23,292 nt of DNA from JBAYJT01 sp041664965. Its GTDB lineage: Bacteria; Pseudomonadota; Gammaproteobacteria; UBA9339. The position numbers were made by a program, and so were the translations under genes. The stretch is taken from assembly GCA_041664965.1 (NCBI GenBank), contig JBAYJT010000027.1, forward strand, positions 1 to 23,292, given 5' to 3'. This document shows positions 15,311 through 22,490 of the stretch, piece by piece. The notes beneath the pieces were generated by a model, which was not told where the DNA came from, ran no database searches, and worked only from the letters and a program-made list of their open reading frames with translations. How positions within the stretch are numbered: the first letter of the stretch is position 1; every line of letters starts with the position of its first letter.

Positions 15311-16405
15311 TTATTGCGTCTTTATCGGTGGCGAAGTTGTAGTAGAACTGGAGCTAGAATTACTGTTAACCGCTTGCATATTCGCCGAACTTCCGCTACC
15401 AAAAACACCAAAGTTATTTAAAGCCGGGCCAACTTGGCTGCTGCTGGAACCTGATGATACTGGTTGCACTTGGTTTACAGATATTTGCTGACCAATATTC
15501 CGCATCATGCCACATTGCAATGCTACTCCTTCTTCAATTAACCCTTCCACTTTGCAAATTTGCGCAGAAAGAGTTGGCTGTGATGACGATGATGCTCCTA
15601 TTTCACGCGGTGGTAGGTTAAAACCGATAATTTTTAAAGCATGTGATTTGGGGGATAATAAAGCTTCTTGTAAAATATCGCGCATAGTTTCAGGAAATTT
15701 AGTGTTGTTAAGGTCAATTTTGGCTAAAATTTTATTTTTTATAACCTCACAAAGCTTAACACAGGTAGCAGTGCTTAACTCCACATCGCTTAAATCAAGA
15801 TGAATCACCGATAAATTATTTTTGAGAGCAGCAAGTAATTGTAGAATTTCTGTAGCATTGAGTGCACGAGGTGTTGGTTGAGTCAAAATACGGATACCCG
15901 CGAGATTTATTTTTTCGATGCTATTGTCAGTGACTTCTTGCAAGGCTTTCTTAAAAGGCGCTTGTTCTCTGGTAGCCATTATTTCATCGAATAAAGTTGG
16001 GACCTCAGTGTGTAAATTAGGCTCGACAGTATCTAATTTTCCTTCACGTTCTAAACGAAAAACATAGTTGTGATCACGTTCTTTCATCCATGCATGATCG
16101 AGAGGACCTTCGGTGTAGCGGATTTTGCTTTCATTTGTATTTGGGGTGTCCCAAGTATAAATTCCGTCCTGAGGAAAAGGACGCTGAGGAGAATCTGCCT
16201 CCGTTCCATTAAGTCTGTTTTTCTTATATTCGATACATCCGTCATATTTATCACCCCATCCCCAAGATAAAAACTCTTCCTTTTTTAGGGTGCCGGAAGA
16301 AAGTCTGATATGTGCTTCTGTGTGTAAGTAATTGAGAGCGAGAAAAGCGCGGATAATATATACTGTCCCCGGCGAAAGAGACAAGCCAACCGTTTGATTC
16401 TTCAT
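15311..16405 (-). CDS. LRR-like protein with Ser-rich tail, unknown function
   Basis: A 364-aa protein of no certain family. The start is placed at 16405 because AGGAG (16416-16412) is six bases upstream; longer readings begin with TTG at 16432 and lack a ribosome site. Residues about 163-262 contain leucine-rich-repeat-like units of the ribonuclease-inhibitor style (IEKINLAGIRIL, LSVIHLDLSDVEL, ILAKIDLNNTKF, ALKIIGFNL) separated by helices of about 20 residues. The last 45 residues are Ser/Asn/Thr-rich (SSSSSTTTSPP). The N-terminal half (WGWGDKYDGCIEYKKN, GIYTWDTPNTNE) is not recognised. No signal peptide is convincing. LRR proteins with flexible tails are common among effectors delivered to eukaryotic hosts; that role is inference. 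It converges on ftsK. Confidence 0.75.
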   Translation of the reverse strand: MKNQTVGLSLSPGTVYIIRAFLALNYLHTEAHIRLSSGTLKKEEFLSWGWGDKYDGCIEYKKNRLNGTEADSPQRPFPQDGIYTWDTPNTNESKIRYTEGPLDHAWMKERDHNYVFRLEREGKLDTVEPNLHTEVPTLFDEIMATREQAPFKKALQEVTDNSIEKINLAGIRILTQPTPRALNATEILQLLAALKNNLSVIHLDLSDVELSTATCVKLCEVIKNKILAKIDLNNTKFPETMRDILQEALLSPKSHALKIIGFNLPPREIGASSSSQPTLSAQICKVEGLIEEGVALQCGMMRNIGQQISVNQVQPVSSGSSSSQVGPALNNFGVFGSGSSANMQAVNSNSSSSSTTTSPPIKTQ

Positions 16406-16547
16406 TTCCATCTCCTGTTTGTGTATATTCAATCCACGCCAAAAACAATTTGACTTTTCCTCGCCAGAAGCAGAGCATATTAGCTAATTTCGCAAGTGGC
16501 TTTTGCTGCAAGCGGGATTAAGAGATTTAGAGGAACTGAGAGAAGCA

Positions 16548-16621
16548 GTTAGCGTCTACACAGATCCTCTGAATCAAAAGAGCGCGCCGCCGAAGTGAAC
16601 CAACACCTCGACGACGCTAAC
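16548..16621 (+). promoter_or_regulatory. Structured leader before the small gene at 16647
   Basis: GTTAGCGTC (16548-16556) pairs perfectly with GACGCTAAC (16613-16621). Inside, CGCCGCCGAAGTG can pair with CACCTCGACGACG (10 of 13) around the loop AACCAA. The inner and outer stems share bases, so they exclude each other. The structure ends 14 bases before the ribosome site GGGAGG. A switch or attenuator is possible; nothing identifies a known RNA family. Confidence 0.4.
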
Positions 16622-16646
16622 CAAGTTAACCTATTGGGAGGTCAAA

Positions 16647-17090
16647 ATGGCTAAACGTATACTAGCTGCAACTTCACTTTCGCGCAACGACATTCAACGT
16701 CTTGCCAATATCTTAAAAACTCCACTTGAGTATTTTCAAAAGCACAATTCGCCCATGGCGGAGGATTATTCATGCAATATGAAAACCGTTGCTGGCTTAG
16801 GTTTTACGGCTTCTTTGGTAGGGAACAGGCATGCCTGTTCCCTACTTTACGAGGAGAAGCTTAAAACCTTTCGCCGCTATTGTGACGCAGGTCTGCCCCT
16901 ACAAATTTCTACGTCTTTGGCTGAAATGGTTAGCTTATCTTTGCAAGCTTTTTTATACACTGGCTATCCGGGATATGCTGACTATTTCGCCGGGTCTTTG
17001 AAACAACTAACGAGTCATGTCTCGTTAGCGTTGGCGGGGCAGGGTGAAGAAGCAAAAGAGATTTGCAGGATGATTTGCGGAGGTATTTAA
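16647..17090 (+). CDS. Small protein of unknown function containing an in-frame palindromic element
   Basis: A 147-aa product I do not recognise. The strong ribosome site GGGAGG six bases before the ATG (MAKRILAATSLSRNDIQR) argues that it is translated. The sequence is mostly helical, with Leu/Ala-rich stretches (LPLQISTSLAEMVSLSLQAFL, then YADYFAGSLKQLTSHVSLALAGQGEEAKE). Codons near residues 58-67 (VGNRHACSLL) are entirely encoded by a 28-bp perfect palindrome (16818-16845) within a longer imperfect one. This suggests a repeat inserted in frame, so the ancestral protein may have been shorter. Two more palindromic pieces lie at 16884-16902 and 17007-17028 inside the gene and one follows the stop. 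It may be a decaying gene; no frameshift is evident. Confidence 0.6.
   Translation: MAKRILAATSLSRNDIQRLANILKTPLEYFQKHNSPMAEDYSCNMKTVAGLGFTASLVGNRHACSLLYEEKLKTFRRYCDAGLPLQISTSLAEMVSLSLQAFLYTGYPGYADYFAGSLKQLTSHVSLALAGQGEEAKEICRMICGGI
16799..16869. repeat. 71-bp near-palindrome inside a coding sequence
   Basis: The centre is a perfect 28-bp palindrome with the arm GTAGGGAACAGGCA (16818-16831) and its mirror at 16832-16845. Outside it, GCTTCT (16809-16814) pairs with AGAAGC (16855-16860), and AGGTTTTA (16799-16806) pairs with TAAAACCT (16862-16869), with short unpaired steps. In total 28 base pairs form. The GTAGGGAACAGG arm resembles palindromes scattered through many bacterial genomes. Confidence 0.85.
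17007..17028. repeat. Palindrome CTAACGAG/CTCGTTAG
   Basis: A perfect eight-base stem with the loop TCATGT, inside the 3' third of the small gene. Its AACGAG...CTCGTT arms are shared with the hairpin at 17107-17125. Confidence 0.6.
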
Positions 17091-17098
17091 AAGCTGTG

Positions 17099-17134
17099 CT
17101 GGGTTCGAACGAGGCAAGCTCGTTCTTAACCCAG
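17099..17134. repeat. Intergenic palindrome CTGGGTT...AACCCAG
   Basis: The outer stem is CTGGGTT (17099-17105) with AACCCAG (17128-17134). The inner stem is GAACGAG (17107-17113) with CTCGTTC (17119-17125), around GCAAG. It starts eight bases after the stop of the small gene and resembles the GGGTT/AACCC intergenic palindromes known from many bacteria. No T tract follows, so it is a repeat more than a terminator. Confidence 0.7.
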
Positions 17135-17157
17135 CCTACCTATCTCCTCAGGAATAA

Positions 17158-17640
17158 TCAATCCCTAAAATTCTCATACTGCATTGGAACGCCGAAGGAT
17201 TCTTTGCGCAGCATTGCGATGGCTTCTTGCAAATCATCGCGTTTTTTGCCAGTTATGCGCACGTGATCGCCCATGATAGAAGATTGCACTTTCATTTTGG
17301 AATCTTTAATGAGTTTATTAATTTTTTTGCCGATTTCTTGATCAATGCCTTGCTTGATAGTTACTTTTTGACGAGCTTCGTGCAGGCTTTCTTCTACTTC
17401 TCCACTAGTAAGACAGCTAATATCAATGCCACGTTTAGATAGCTTAGTGTGTAATATCACTAACATCTGATCTATTTGGAACCTACTTGGTGCAGTTAAA
17501 GTTATCACATTGTCTTTGTATTCAAATTTGGCATTGCTATCTTTGAAGTCAAAACGTGTAGAAACCTCGCGATTGGCTTGGTCGATAGCGTTAGTAAGTT
17601 CATGAGAATCTACTTTAGAAACTACGTCAAAAGATGGCAT
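17158..17640 (-). CDS. yajQ: YajQ family nucleotide-binding protein
   Basis: A 160-aa, full-length YajQ protein: MPSFDVVSKVDSHELTNAIDQ, then TRFDFKDSNAKFE, VTIKQGID, IKDSKMKVQSSIMGDHVRITGKKRDDLQEAI, and the ending FGVPMQYENFRD. The family has two tandem ferredoxin-like domains. Members in Xanthomonas and Pseudomonas bind cyclic di-GMP and affect virulence genes; others are reported to bind nucleotides or RNA, so the exact role here is open. The ribosome site GAGGT precedes the ATG. It is a single gene, divergent from the ABC permease gene. Confidence 0.96.
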   Translation of the reverse strand: MPSFDVVSKVDSHELTNAIDQANREVSTRFDFKDSNAKFEYKDNVITLTAPSRFQIDQMLVILHTKLSKRGIDISCLTSGEVEESLHEARQKVTIKQGIDQEIGKKINKLIKDSKMKVQSSIMGDHVRITGKKRDDLQEAIAMLRKESFGVPMQYENFRD

Positions 17641-17701
17641 ATTTATACCTCGTTTAAAGTTTTGTTATAAGCTATCCATCATTTCAGCAAAAAAACAGCA
17701 G

Positions 17702-17722
17702 AAAGTCACTAAAAAGTCACTA
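17702..17722. repeat. Direct repeat AAAGTCACTA with 11-base period
   Basis: AAAGTCACTA occurs at 17702-17711 and 17713-17722, spaced by one helical turn, in the 133-base gap between yajQ and the ABC permease gene. The arrangement is typical of a site for a protein dimer bound head to tail, but no known regulator is recognised. Confidence 0.4.
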
Positions 17723-17773
17723 GAAACATGCACAAACCTTGCATTTCAGAGCGTAAAAATTTATTTTAGCGGC

Positions 17774-19522
17774 ATGGCACTTTTTAAAAATACAGCTTAT
17801 ACCAAAGAAGAGGCCGTGAAATGGCCAATGCCTAATTACTGGGACGCGGTAGCTTTTTGCCTAATTTTTGCCGGACTCATTTGGCTTGCTTGGAGTGCCA
17901 AGCAAATGACGCTGCCATTTCATATGGGCCAAAGCATCCCCATTTCACTAGATCCAAGAAACTTGCCAAGCTATGCGCTTCGGACTGTATTACGCATGTT
18001 TATTGGTCTTTTTTTCGCTTTGATTTTTACTTTTACTTTTGGAACTTGGGCTGGGAAAAGCAAACGTGCAGCTTGTGTTATTATTCCTATCATCGATATT
18101 TTACAATCGGTTCCAGTTTTAAGTTTCTTAACCATAACAGTTACGGGTTTTATAGCACTTTTTTCTGGAAGTATGCTGGGACCCGAATGTGCAGCAATTT
18201 TTGCTATTTTTACTGCACAAGTTTGGAATATGACTTTAAGTTTTTATCAAAGTGTTCGGACAGTTCCACACGATTTACGCGAAGCTTCGCGTATTTTTCA
18301 CTTATCGGCTTGGCAGCGTTTTTGGCGCATCGATGTACCGTTTGCCATGCCAGGTCTTCTTTGGAATGTGATGATGTCGATGTCAGGAAGCTGGTTTTTT
18401 GTAACGGCATCAGAAGCCTTTTCGGTTGCGAATCAGCAAATCACTTTACCAGGTGTTGGGTCTTACATAGCTTTAGCTATAGTGCATGCTGATAAACACG
18501 CTCTTTTTTATGCGATTTTAACTATGTTTGTGGTGATTTTGCTTTACGACCAATTGCTGTTTCGGCCGCTCTCGCATTGGGTGCAAAGATTTAAATTCGA
18601 TAGCGTGGAAGATGTTACAATCGAAGAAGCTTGGGTAGTTAAACTCTTTCAACGTACGCTATTTCTAAATCGTTTTGGTGTGGTTTTTGAAGCTTTGGGC
18701 GAAAACATTGTTAACTTGCCATTTTTAAATCGTCAGAAAATTGTGCAGAAGAAAAAGGTTTTTACTGAGCGACAAAGCAGTATTATGCTGATTTTGGGAA
18801 GGGTTTTGTTAGGGTTTCTTGTAATTTTGTGTTTGGGGGCTATAGCGAATTATATTTTTACGCAGTTAAGATGGGACGAGGTTCGTCATCTTTTTCTTTT
18901 GGGTGGGTTTACTGGTCTTCGCGTTATGAGTTTGATCGTTATTTCTTCTTTGATTTGGGTTCCGGTTGGGGTTTGGATTGGATCTAGACCAGGTGTTGCC
19001 ACGGTTATTCAACCCATAGTGCAATTTTTAGCCGCATTTCCGGCGAACTTAGCGTTTCCAGTAGTAGCGCTATTGATTGTGCGTTTTAATTTGAACGTAG
19101 AGATTTGGGCTTCGCCCTTGATGGTTTTGGGCACGCAGTGGTATATTTTGTTTAATGTAATTGCTGGAACGACGGCTTTGCCGAAAGATTTAAAACAAGC
19201 GACGGCTACTTTCGGGGTGCACGGGTTTTTACGTTGGAAAAGATTAGTTTTACCAGGTATTTTTCCTTACTTTTTAACTGGTGCTATTACAGCAGCAGGC
19301 GGTGCTTGGAATGCTAGTATTCTTGCGGAAGCTGTTAGTTGGGGTAGCATAAATTTACATGCTACAGGTCTTGGGGCTTACATTTCGGAAGCTTCAAGCA
19401 GGGGCGATTTTACGCAAGTGGTTTTAGGGACAATAATCATGTGTGTTTTTGTGGTGTTAATTAATCGTTTAATCTGGCGGCCGCTCTATAATTTGGCGGC
19501 GGAGAAGTTTACTTTAGGATGA
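17774..19522 (+). CDS. ABC transporter permease with two fused transmembrane domains (NitT/TauT type)
   Basis: A 582-aa inner-membrane protein made of two BPD_transp_1 domains in tandem, each a permease half. The first domain spans about 20-270, with its EAA coupling loop at 165-190 (DLREASRIFHLSAWQRFWRIDVP). The second spans about 335-575, with its loop at 469-494 (LPKDLKQATATFGVHGFLRW). Each loop contacts one ATPase subunit, so one permease chain plus an ATPase dimer would form the transporter. Families of this type import nitrate, sulfonates, bicarbonate or similar small anions; the substrate cannot be told here, and no periplasmic binding-protein gene is nearby. The partner ATPase is 209 bases downstream. 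The start has a weak ribosome site. Confidence 0.92.
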   Translation: MALFKNTAYTKEEAVKWPMPNYWDAVAFCLIFAGLIWLAWSAKQMTLPFHMGQSIPISLDPRNLPSYALRTVLRMFIGLFFALIFTFTFGTWAGKSKRAACVIIPIIDILQSVPVLSFLTITVTGFIALFSGSMLGPECAAIFAIFTAQVWNMTLSFYQSVRTVPHDLREASRIFHLSAWQRFWRIDVPFAMPGLLWNVMMSMSGSWFFVTASEAFSVANQQITLPGVGSYIALAIVHADKHALFYAILTMFVVILLYDQLLFRPLSHWVQRFKFDSVEDVTIEEAWVVKLFQRTLFLNRFGVVFEALGENIVNLPFLNRQKIVQKKKVFTERQSSIMLILGRVLLGFLVILCLGAIANYIFTQLRWDEVRHLFLLGGFTGLRVMSLIVISSLIWVPVGVWIGSRPGVATVIQPIVQFLAAFPANLAFPVVALLIVRFNLNVEIWASPLMVLGTQWYILFNVIAGTTALPKDLKQATATFGVHGFLRWKRLVLPGIFPYFLTGAITAAGGAWNASILAEAVSWGSINLHATGLGAYISEASSRGDFTQVVLGTIIMCVFVVLINRLIWRPLYNLAAEKFTLG

Positions 19523-19546
19523 AGAAAATTATAAATTATAAATTAT

Positions 19547-19658
19547 GAATGATGAATTATGAATATCATGGGAAAGTAAAGTGTGAATGGATATTTTAAA
19601 ACTTATAACTTGCAATTAATCCTATAAAGTTTTTTCATTAATTCATAACTCATAATTC
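19547..19658. repeat. MITE-like element with 18-bp imperfect inverted ends
   Basis: GAATGATGAATTATGAAT (19547-19564) and, inverted, ATTCATAACTCATAATTC (19641-19658) match at 16 of 18 positions and enclose 76 AT-rich bases with no gene. Adjacent AATTATAAATTATAAATT runs (19528-19546) are simple repeats. It splits the permease gene from the ATPase gene. Confidence 0.45.
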
Positions 19659-19662
19659 CGTA

Positions 19663-19730
19663 AGAACATGTCTACCACGCCTTTGGCGTGGCAAGCGCTG
19701 ATTTCTTTATAAAACAATGAGTTAGAAAAT
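19663..19730 (+). repeat. Dispersed AACATGTCTAC repeat, copy 4, with hairpin insertion
   Basis: AGAACATGTCTAC opens the copy, and TTCTTTATAAAACAATGAGTTAG (split here: TTCTTTATAAAA, then CAATGAGTTAG) closes it, as in copy 5. Between them lie about 25 extra bases that include the hairpin CCACGCC (19675-19681), TTT, GGCGTGG (19685-19691). The copy runs up to the ATPase start codon at 19732. Confidence 0.65.
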
Positions 19731-19731
19731 T

Positions 19732-21039
19732 ATGTCAGAAGCAGAAAAAAAACCTTTAATGCAAATTTGCGATATCAAAAAGTCTTTTAAAAAAGATCGG
19801 CAAGATTTGCTTGTTCTTTCCAATGTGAATTTGGATTTGCAAGAAGGGGAAATTGTAGCACTTCTTGGAAAGTCTGGTTCAGGGAAGTCGACATTGCTTC
19901 GCATTATTGCTGGCCTGATTCCGCCCACAGGTGGAGAAGTTTTTTATCATGGCGAAAAAGTGCTTAGTCCAGTGCATGGTTTGGCAATGGTTTTTCAAAA
20001 CTTTGCTCTCCTGCCTTGGCTTACAGTGCTACAGAACGTTGAACTAGGTTTAGAAGCTTTGGGCGTTCCCAAAGAAGAAAGGCGAAGTCGAGCCATTAAA
20101 GCTATCGACGTTGTTGGTTTGGACGGATTTGAATCTGCTTATCCAAAAGAGCTGTCAGGAGGAATGTCACAACGCGTAGGTTTGGCGAGGGCTTTAGTTG
20201 TTGACCCGGAAATTTTATTGATGGATGAACCGTTTTCAGCTTTAGATGTTTTAACGGCTGATAATTTACGTGGTGACTTACTCGATCTTTGGCAAGGGAA
20301 AAAGACCAAAATTAAAAATATTTTGTTTGTGACGCATAACATTGAGGAAGCGGTTCATTTGGCTGATCGCATTTTGGTGTTTGGCAATAATCCTGGCAAT
20401 GTTCGAGCTGAATTGAAAGTTGATATTCAACATCCTCGTTCCCCGCAAGATCCACGTTTTGTAAAATTAATAGATAGTGTTTATGGCTTTATTACTATGC
20501 CGACTACGGCTACACCTGGCGCAACTTATCGCTATAAGACTATTACTTTAGGATATCGTTTGCCTACTGTGTTAACGTCTGAAATTATCGGGTTAGTAGA
20601 CATGTTGAGTGAACCTCCATACCGTGAGCGTAAAATCGATCTACCAGAACTTTCTGCCGAATTGCACTTAGACATTGATGATCTATTTCCCATGACGGAA
20701 GCCTTGGAAATTCTACGTTTTGCTCAAGTGTCTACAGGTGACATTGAACTTAATGCCGAAGGGAAAGTCTTTGCTGCGGCCGATATTTTAGAAAGAAAGA
20801 AGATCTTCGCACAGCATCTATTAAATTACATACCTCTTGCTAGCTATATTCGACGAGTGTTGGATGAGCGCCCCGAACATCGTGCTTCCAAAGAGCGCTT
20901 TTTAAATGAGCTAGAAGACTATTTTAGTGAAGATGTGGCATCAGAGGTTTTGCGTATAGTTATCGACTGGGGCCGTTATGCCGAGATTTTTGCCTATGAC
21001 TACAACACCGGCCAGTTAAGCCTAGAAAATCCTAACTAA
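19732..21039 (+). CDS. ABC transporter ATP-binding protein with C-terminal AAA-associated domain
   Basis: A 435-aa ATPase, partner of the two-domain permease. The nucleotide-binding domain is complete: Walker A GKSGSGKST (46-54), Q-loop Q89, signature LSGGM (141-145), Walker B ILLMDEP with D165-E166, and switch H202 in VTHN. After about residue 265 comes an extra domain of some 170 residues (GYRLPTVLTSEIIGLVDML, then a helical end with RVLDERPEHRASKERFLNELEDYFSED). It matches the AAA-associated C-terminal domain seen on a subset of nitrate/sulfonate-type ATPases and probably regulates activity. There is no separate binding-protein gene. It is separated from the permease by a MITE-like repeat and repeat copy 4, so co-transcription is uncertain. 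Confidence 0.93.
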   Translation: MSEAEKKPLMQICDIKKSFKKDRQDLLVLSNVNLDLQEGEIVALLGKSGSGKSTLLRIIAGLIPPTGGEVFYHGEKVLSPVHGLAMVFQNFALLPWLTVLQNVELGLEALGVPKEERRSRAIKAIDVVGLDGFESAYPKELSGGMSQRVGLARALVVDPEILLMDEPFSALDVLTADNLRGDLLDLWQGKKTKIKNILFVTHNIEEAVHLADRILVFGNNPGNVRAELKVDIQHPRSPQDPRFVKLIDSVYGFITMPTTATPGATYRYKTITLGYRLPTVLTSEIIGLVDMLSEPPYRERKIDLPELSAELHLDIDDLFPMTEALEILRFAQVSTGDIELNAEGKVFAAADILERKKIFAQHLLNYIPLASYIRRVLDERPEHRASKERFLNELEDYFSEDVASEVLRIVIDWGRYAEIFAYDYNTGQLSLENPN

Positions 21040-21131
21040 ATCTTAAAATAATCTTAACATCAAGGCATCCTCTGCTAAATGCGCTTGAAGCTTTTTGAAA
21101 ATAGAAATAACATTAATTTCATTATAAAAAA

Positions 21132-21146
21132 TGTAATTTTATTACA
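21132..21146 (+). promoter_or_regulatory. Possible operator before the RloA-like gene
   Basis: The palindrome TGTAAT (21132-21137), TTT, ATTACA (21141-21146) lies 36 bases before the start codon in a very AT-rich leader. A tentative promoter, TTGAAG (21085-21090), 17 bases, TAACAT (21108-21113), is upstream of it. The base composition makes chance matches easy. Confidence 0.3.
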
Positions 21147-21182
21147 AAAATTGATTGATTATTATAAAAAAGGATGAATTTT

Positions 21183-22490
21183 ATGTTAATTGAGTTTAGT
21201 GTAACCAACTTCAGGTCGATCAGATGCAAGCAAACCTTGAGCATGGTAGCTTCTGCTTCATGTAAGGAGCATGAACGTCATGTGATAGTGTCCCCAGTTA
21301 GAAAAACGCCTAAGCAATCAAGGTTCTTAACTTCTGCGGTCATTTATGGGCCAAATGCGGGAGGAAAGAGCAATCTTTTAAAAGCGCTGGCGTTTATGCA
21401 GGATTTTGTTGTGACATCGCAACAGCAAATGCAGATTTATGAAAAAATAGAGGATATTGCACCGTTTCTATTTAGCAGAGATACCAAACCCCAGCCCAGT
21501 GAGTTCGAGGTATTGTTTCTTGAAAACGATATTCGTTATCGATATGGTTTTAGTGCGGATAAGGATATTGTTTATAGTGAGTGGTTAATTGCTTATCCGG
21601 AAGGCAAGCCGCAGCAATGGTTCAAGCGCAAATTGATTTTACCAAAGAAGGATGTTTATCAGTGGAGTTTTAGCCAAACGAATTTTAAAGGCGGCAAAAT
21701 AGAGCTAGAAAGCTGGAAAAGAAATACCCGCCCCAATGGGTTGTTTCTTGCTGCCGCTGTGCAAAACGGTAATGAGCAATTATTGCCAGTATTTGCTTGG
21801 TTGCAAAAAAAAGTATTGCAATTACCTAATTCTTTTTTTAGCACCATTAAACAATGGCGCGGGCAGAAAATAGACAAGCAAAAAATTTTGGATTTTACTA
21901 GTTCTGCTGATCCAAGTATTCGGAATATCAAAATTGACACGGTAAATGTCGTTAATCATCAACATTTTCGCAAAATGCTTAGTAAGGCACCTCTTGCAAT
22001 TAGAGAAGAAATTTTGAGAGATCAAGCCAATAATAAAGCTATTAATATTAAATGTGCGCATTTTGATGATGATCAACAGGAAGTTCAATTGGATATAGAG
22101 GATGAATCAGATGGAACACAAAACATGTTTCGTATGGCTGGTCCATTGTTAAGTGTTTTGGAGGAAGGTTCAGTGTTATTTATCGATGAACTTGATAAAA
22201 GCTTACACCCAGAACTAGTTCGTGAAATCATAGCGCTATTTCATAACCAAAATATTAATAAAAAGAGCGCTCAGCTCATTTTTTCCACACATGATACTTC
22301 TCTATTAGATAAAAATATTTTTCGCCGTGATCAAATTTGGTTTGTTGAGAAAGATAGTGAAAATGCTTCCAAACTTTATCCTCTAACGGATTTTGAAGTG
22401 CGAAAAGACGATATTTTTAGCAAGAACTACCTACGTGGGCGTTATGGCGCAATTCCTTATTTTGAAGGAGGATTAATTCGCCATGAGTAA
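21183..22490 (+). CDS. RloA/AbiLi-like AAA ATPase (SMC/ABC-type)
   Basis: A 435-aa ATP-binding protein of the AAA_21/RloA group. It opens MLIEFSVTNFRSIRCKQ, the typical start of these ATPases. Walker A is GPNAGGKS (56-63), the signature-like DGTQNMFRMAGPLL segment precedes Walker B LFIDELDKSLHP (D335-E336), and FSTHD (switch His) follows. The start at 21183 has AAAGGA eight bases upstream; the ATG at 21174 overlaps that site and is less likely. It overlaps the RloB-like gene by eight bases, so the two work together. In lactococcal AbiL and related pairs such an ATPase with a RloB protein blocks phage growth. By homology this is a candidate defence sensor. Activity is not shown. Confidence 0.85.
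   Translation: MLIEFSVTNFRSIRCKQTLSMVASASCKEHERHVIVSPVRKTPKQSRFLTSAVIYGPNAGGKSNLLKALAFMQDFVVTSQQQMQIYEKIEDIAPFLFSRDTKPQPSEFEVLFLENDIRYRYGFSADKDIVYSEWLIAYPEGKPQQWFKRKLILPKKDVYQWSFSQTNFKGGKIELESWKRNTRPNGLFLAAAVQNGNEQLLPVFAWLQKKVLQLPNSFFSTIKQWRGQKIDKQKILDFTSSADPSIRNIKIDTVNVVNHQHFRKMLSKAPLAIREEILRDQANNKAINIKCAHFDDDQQEVQLDIEDESDGTQNMFRMAGPLLSVLEEGSVLFIDELDKSLHPELVREIIALFHNQNINKKSAQLIFSTHDTSLLDKNIFRRDQIWFVEKDSENASKLYPLTDFEVRKDDIFSKNYLRGRYGAIPYFEGGLIRHE

Noticed and set aside
17857..18492. 211-codon plus-strand frame inside the ABC permease gene
   Set aside because: It is a +2 shadow rich in Cys, Phe and Tyr, while the permease frame carries both EAA loops.
20596..20606. GTAGACATGTT, the reverse of the dispersed-repeat core, inside the ABC ATPase gene
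   Set aside because: Only the 11-base core matches and the flanks do not; it encodes conserved-looking residues (VDML), so it is probably chance.
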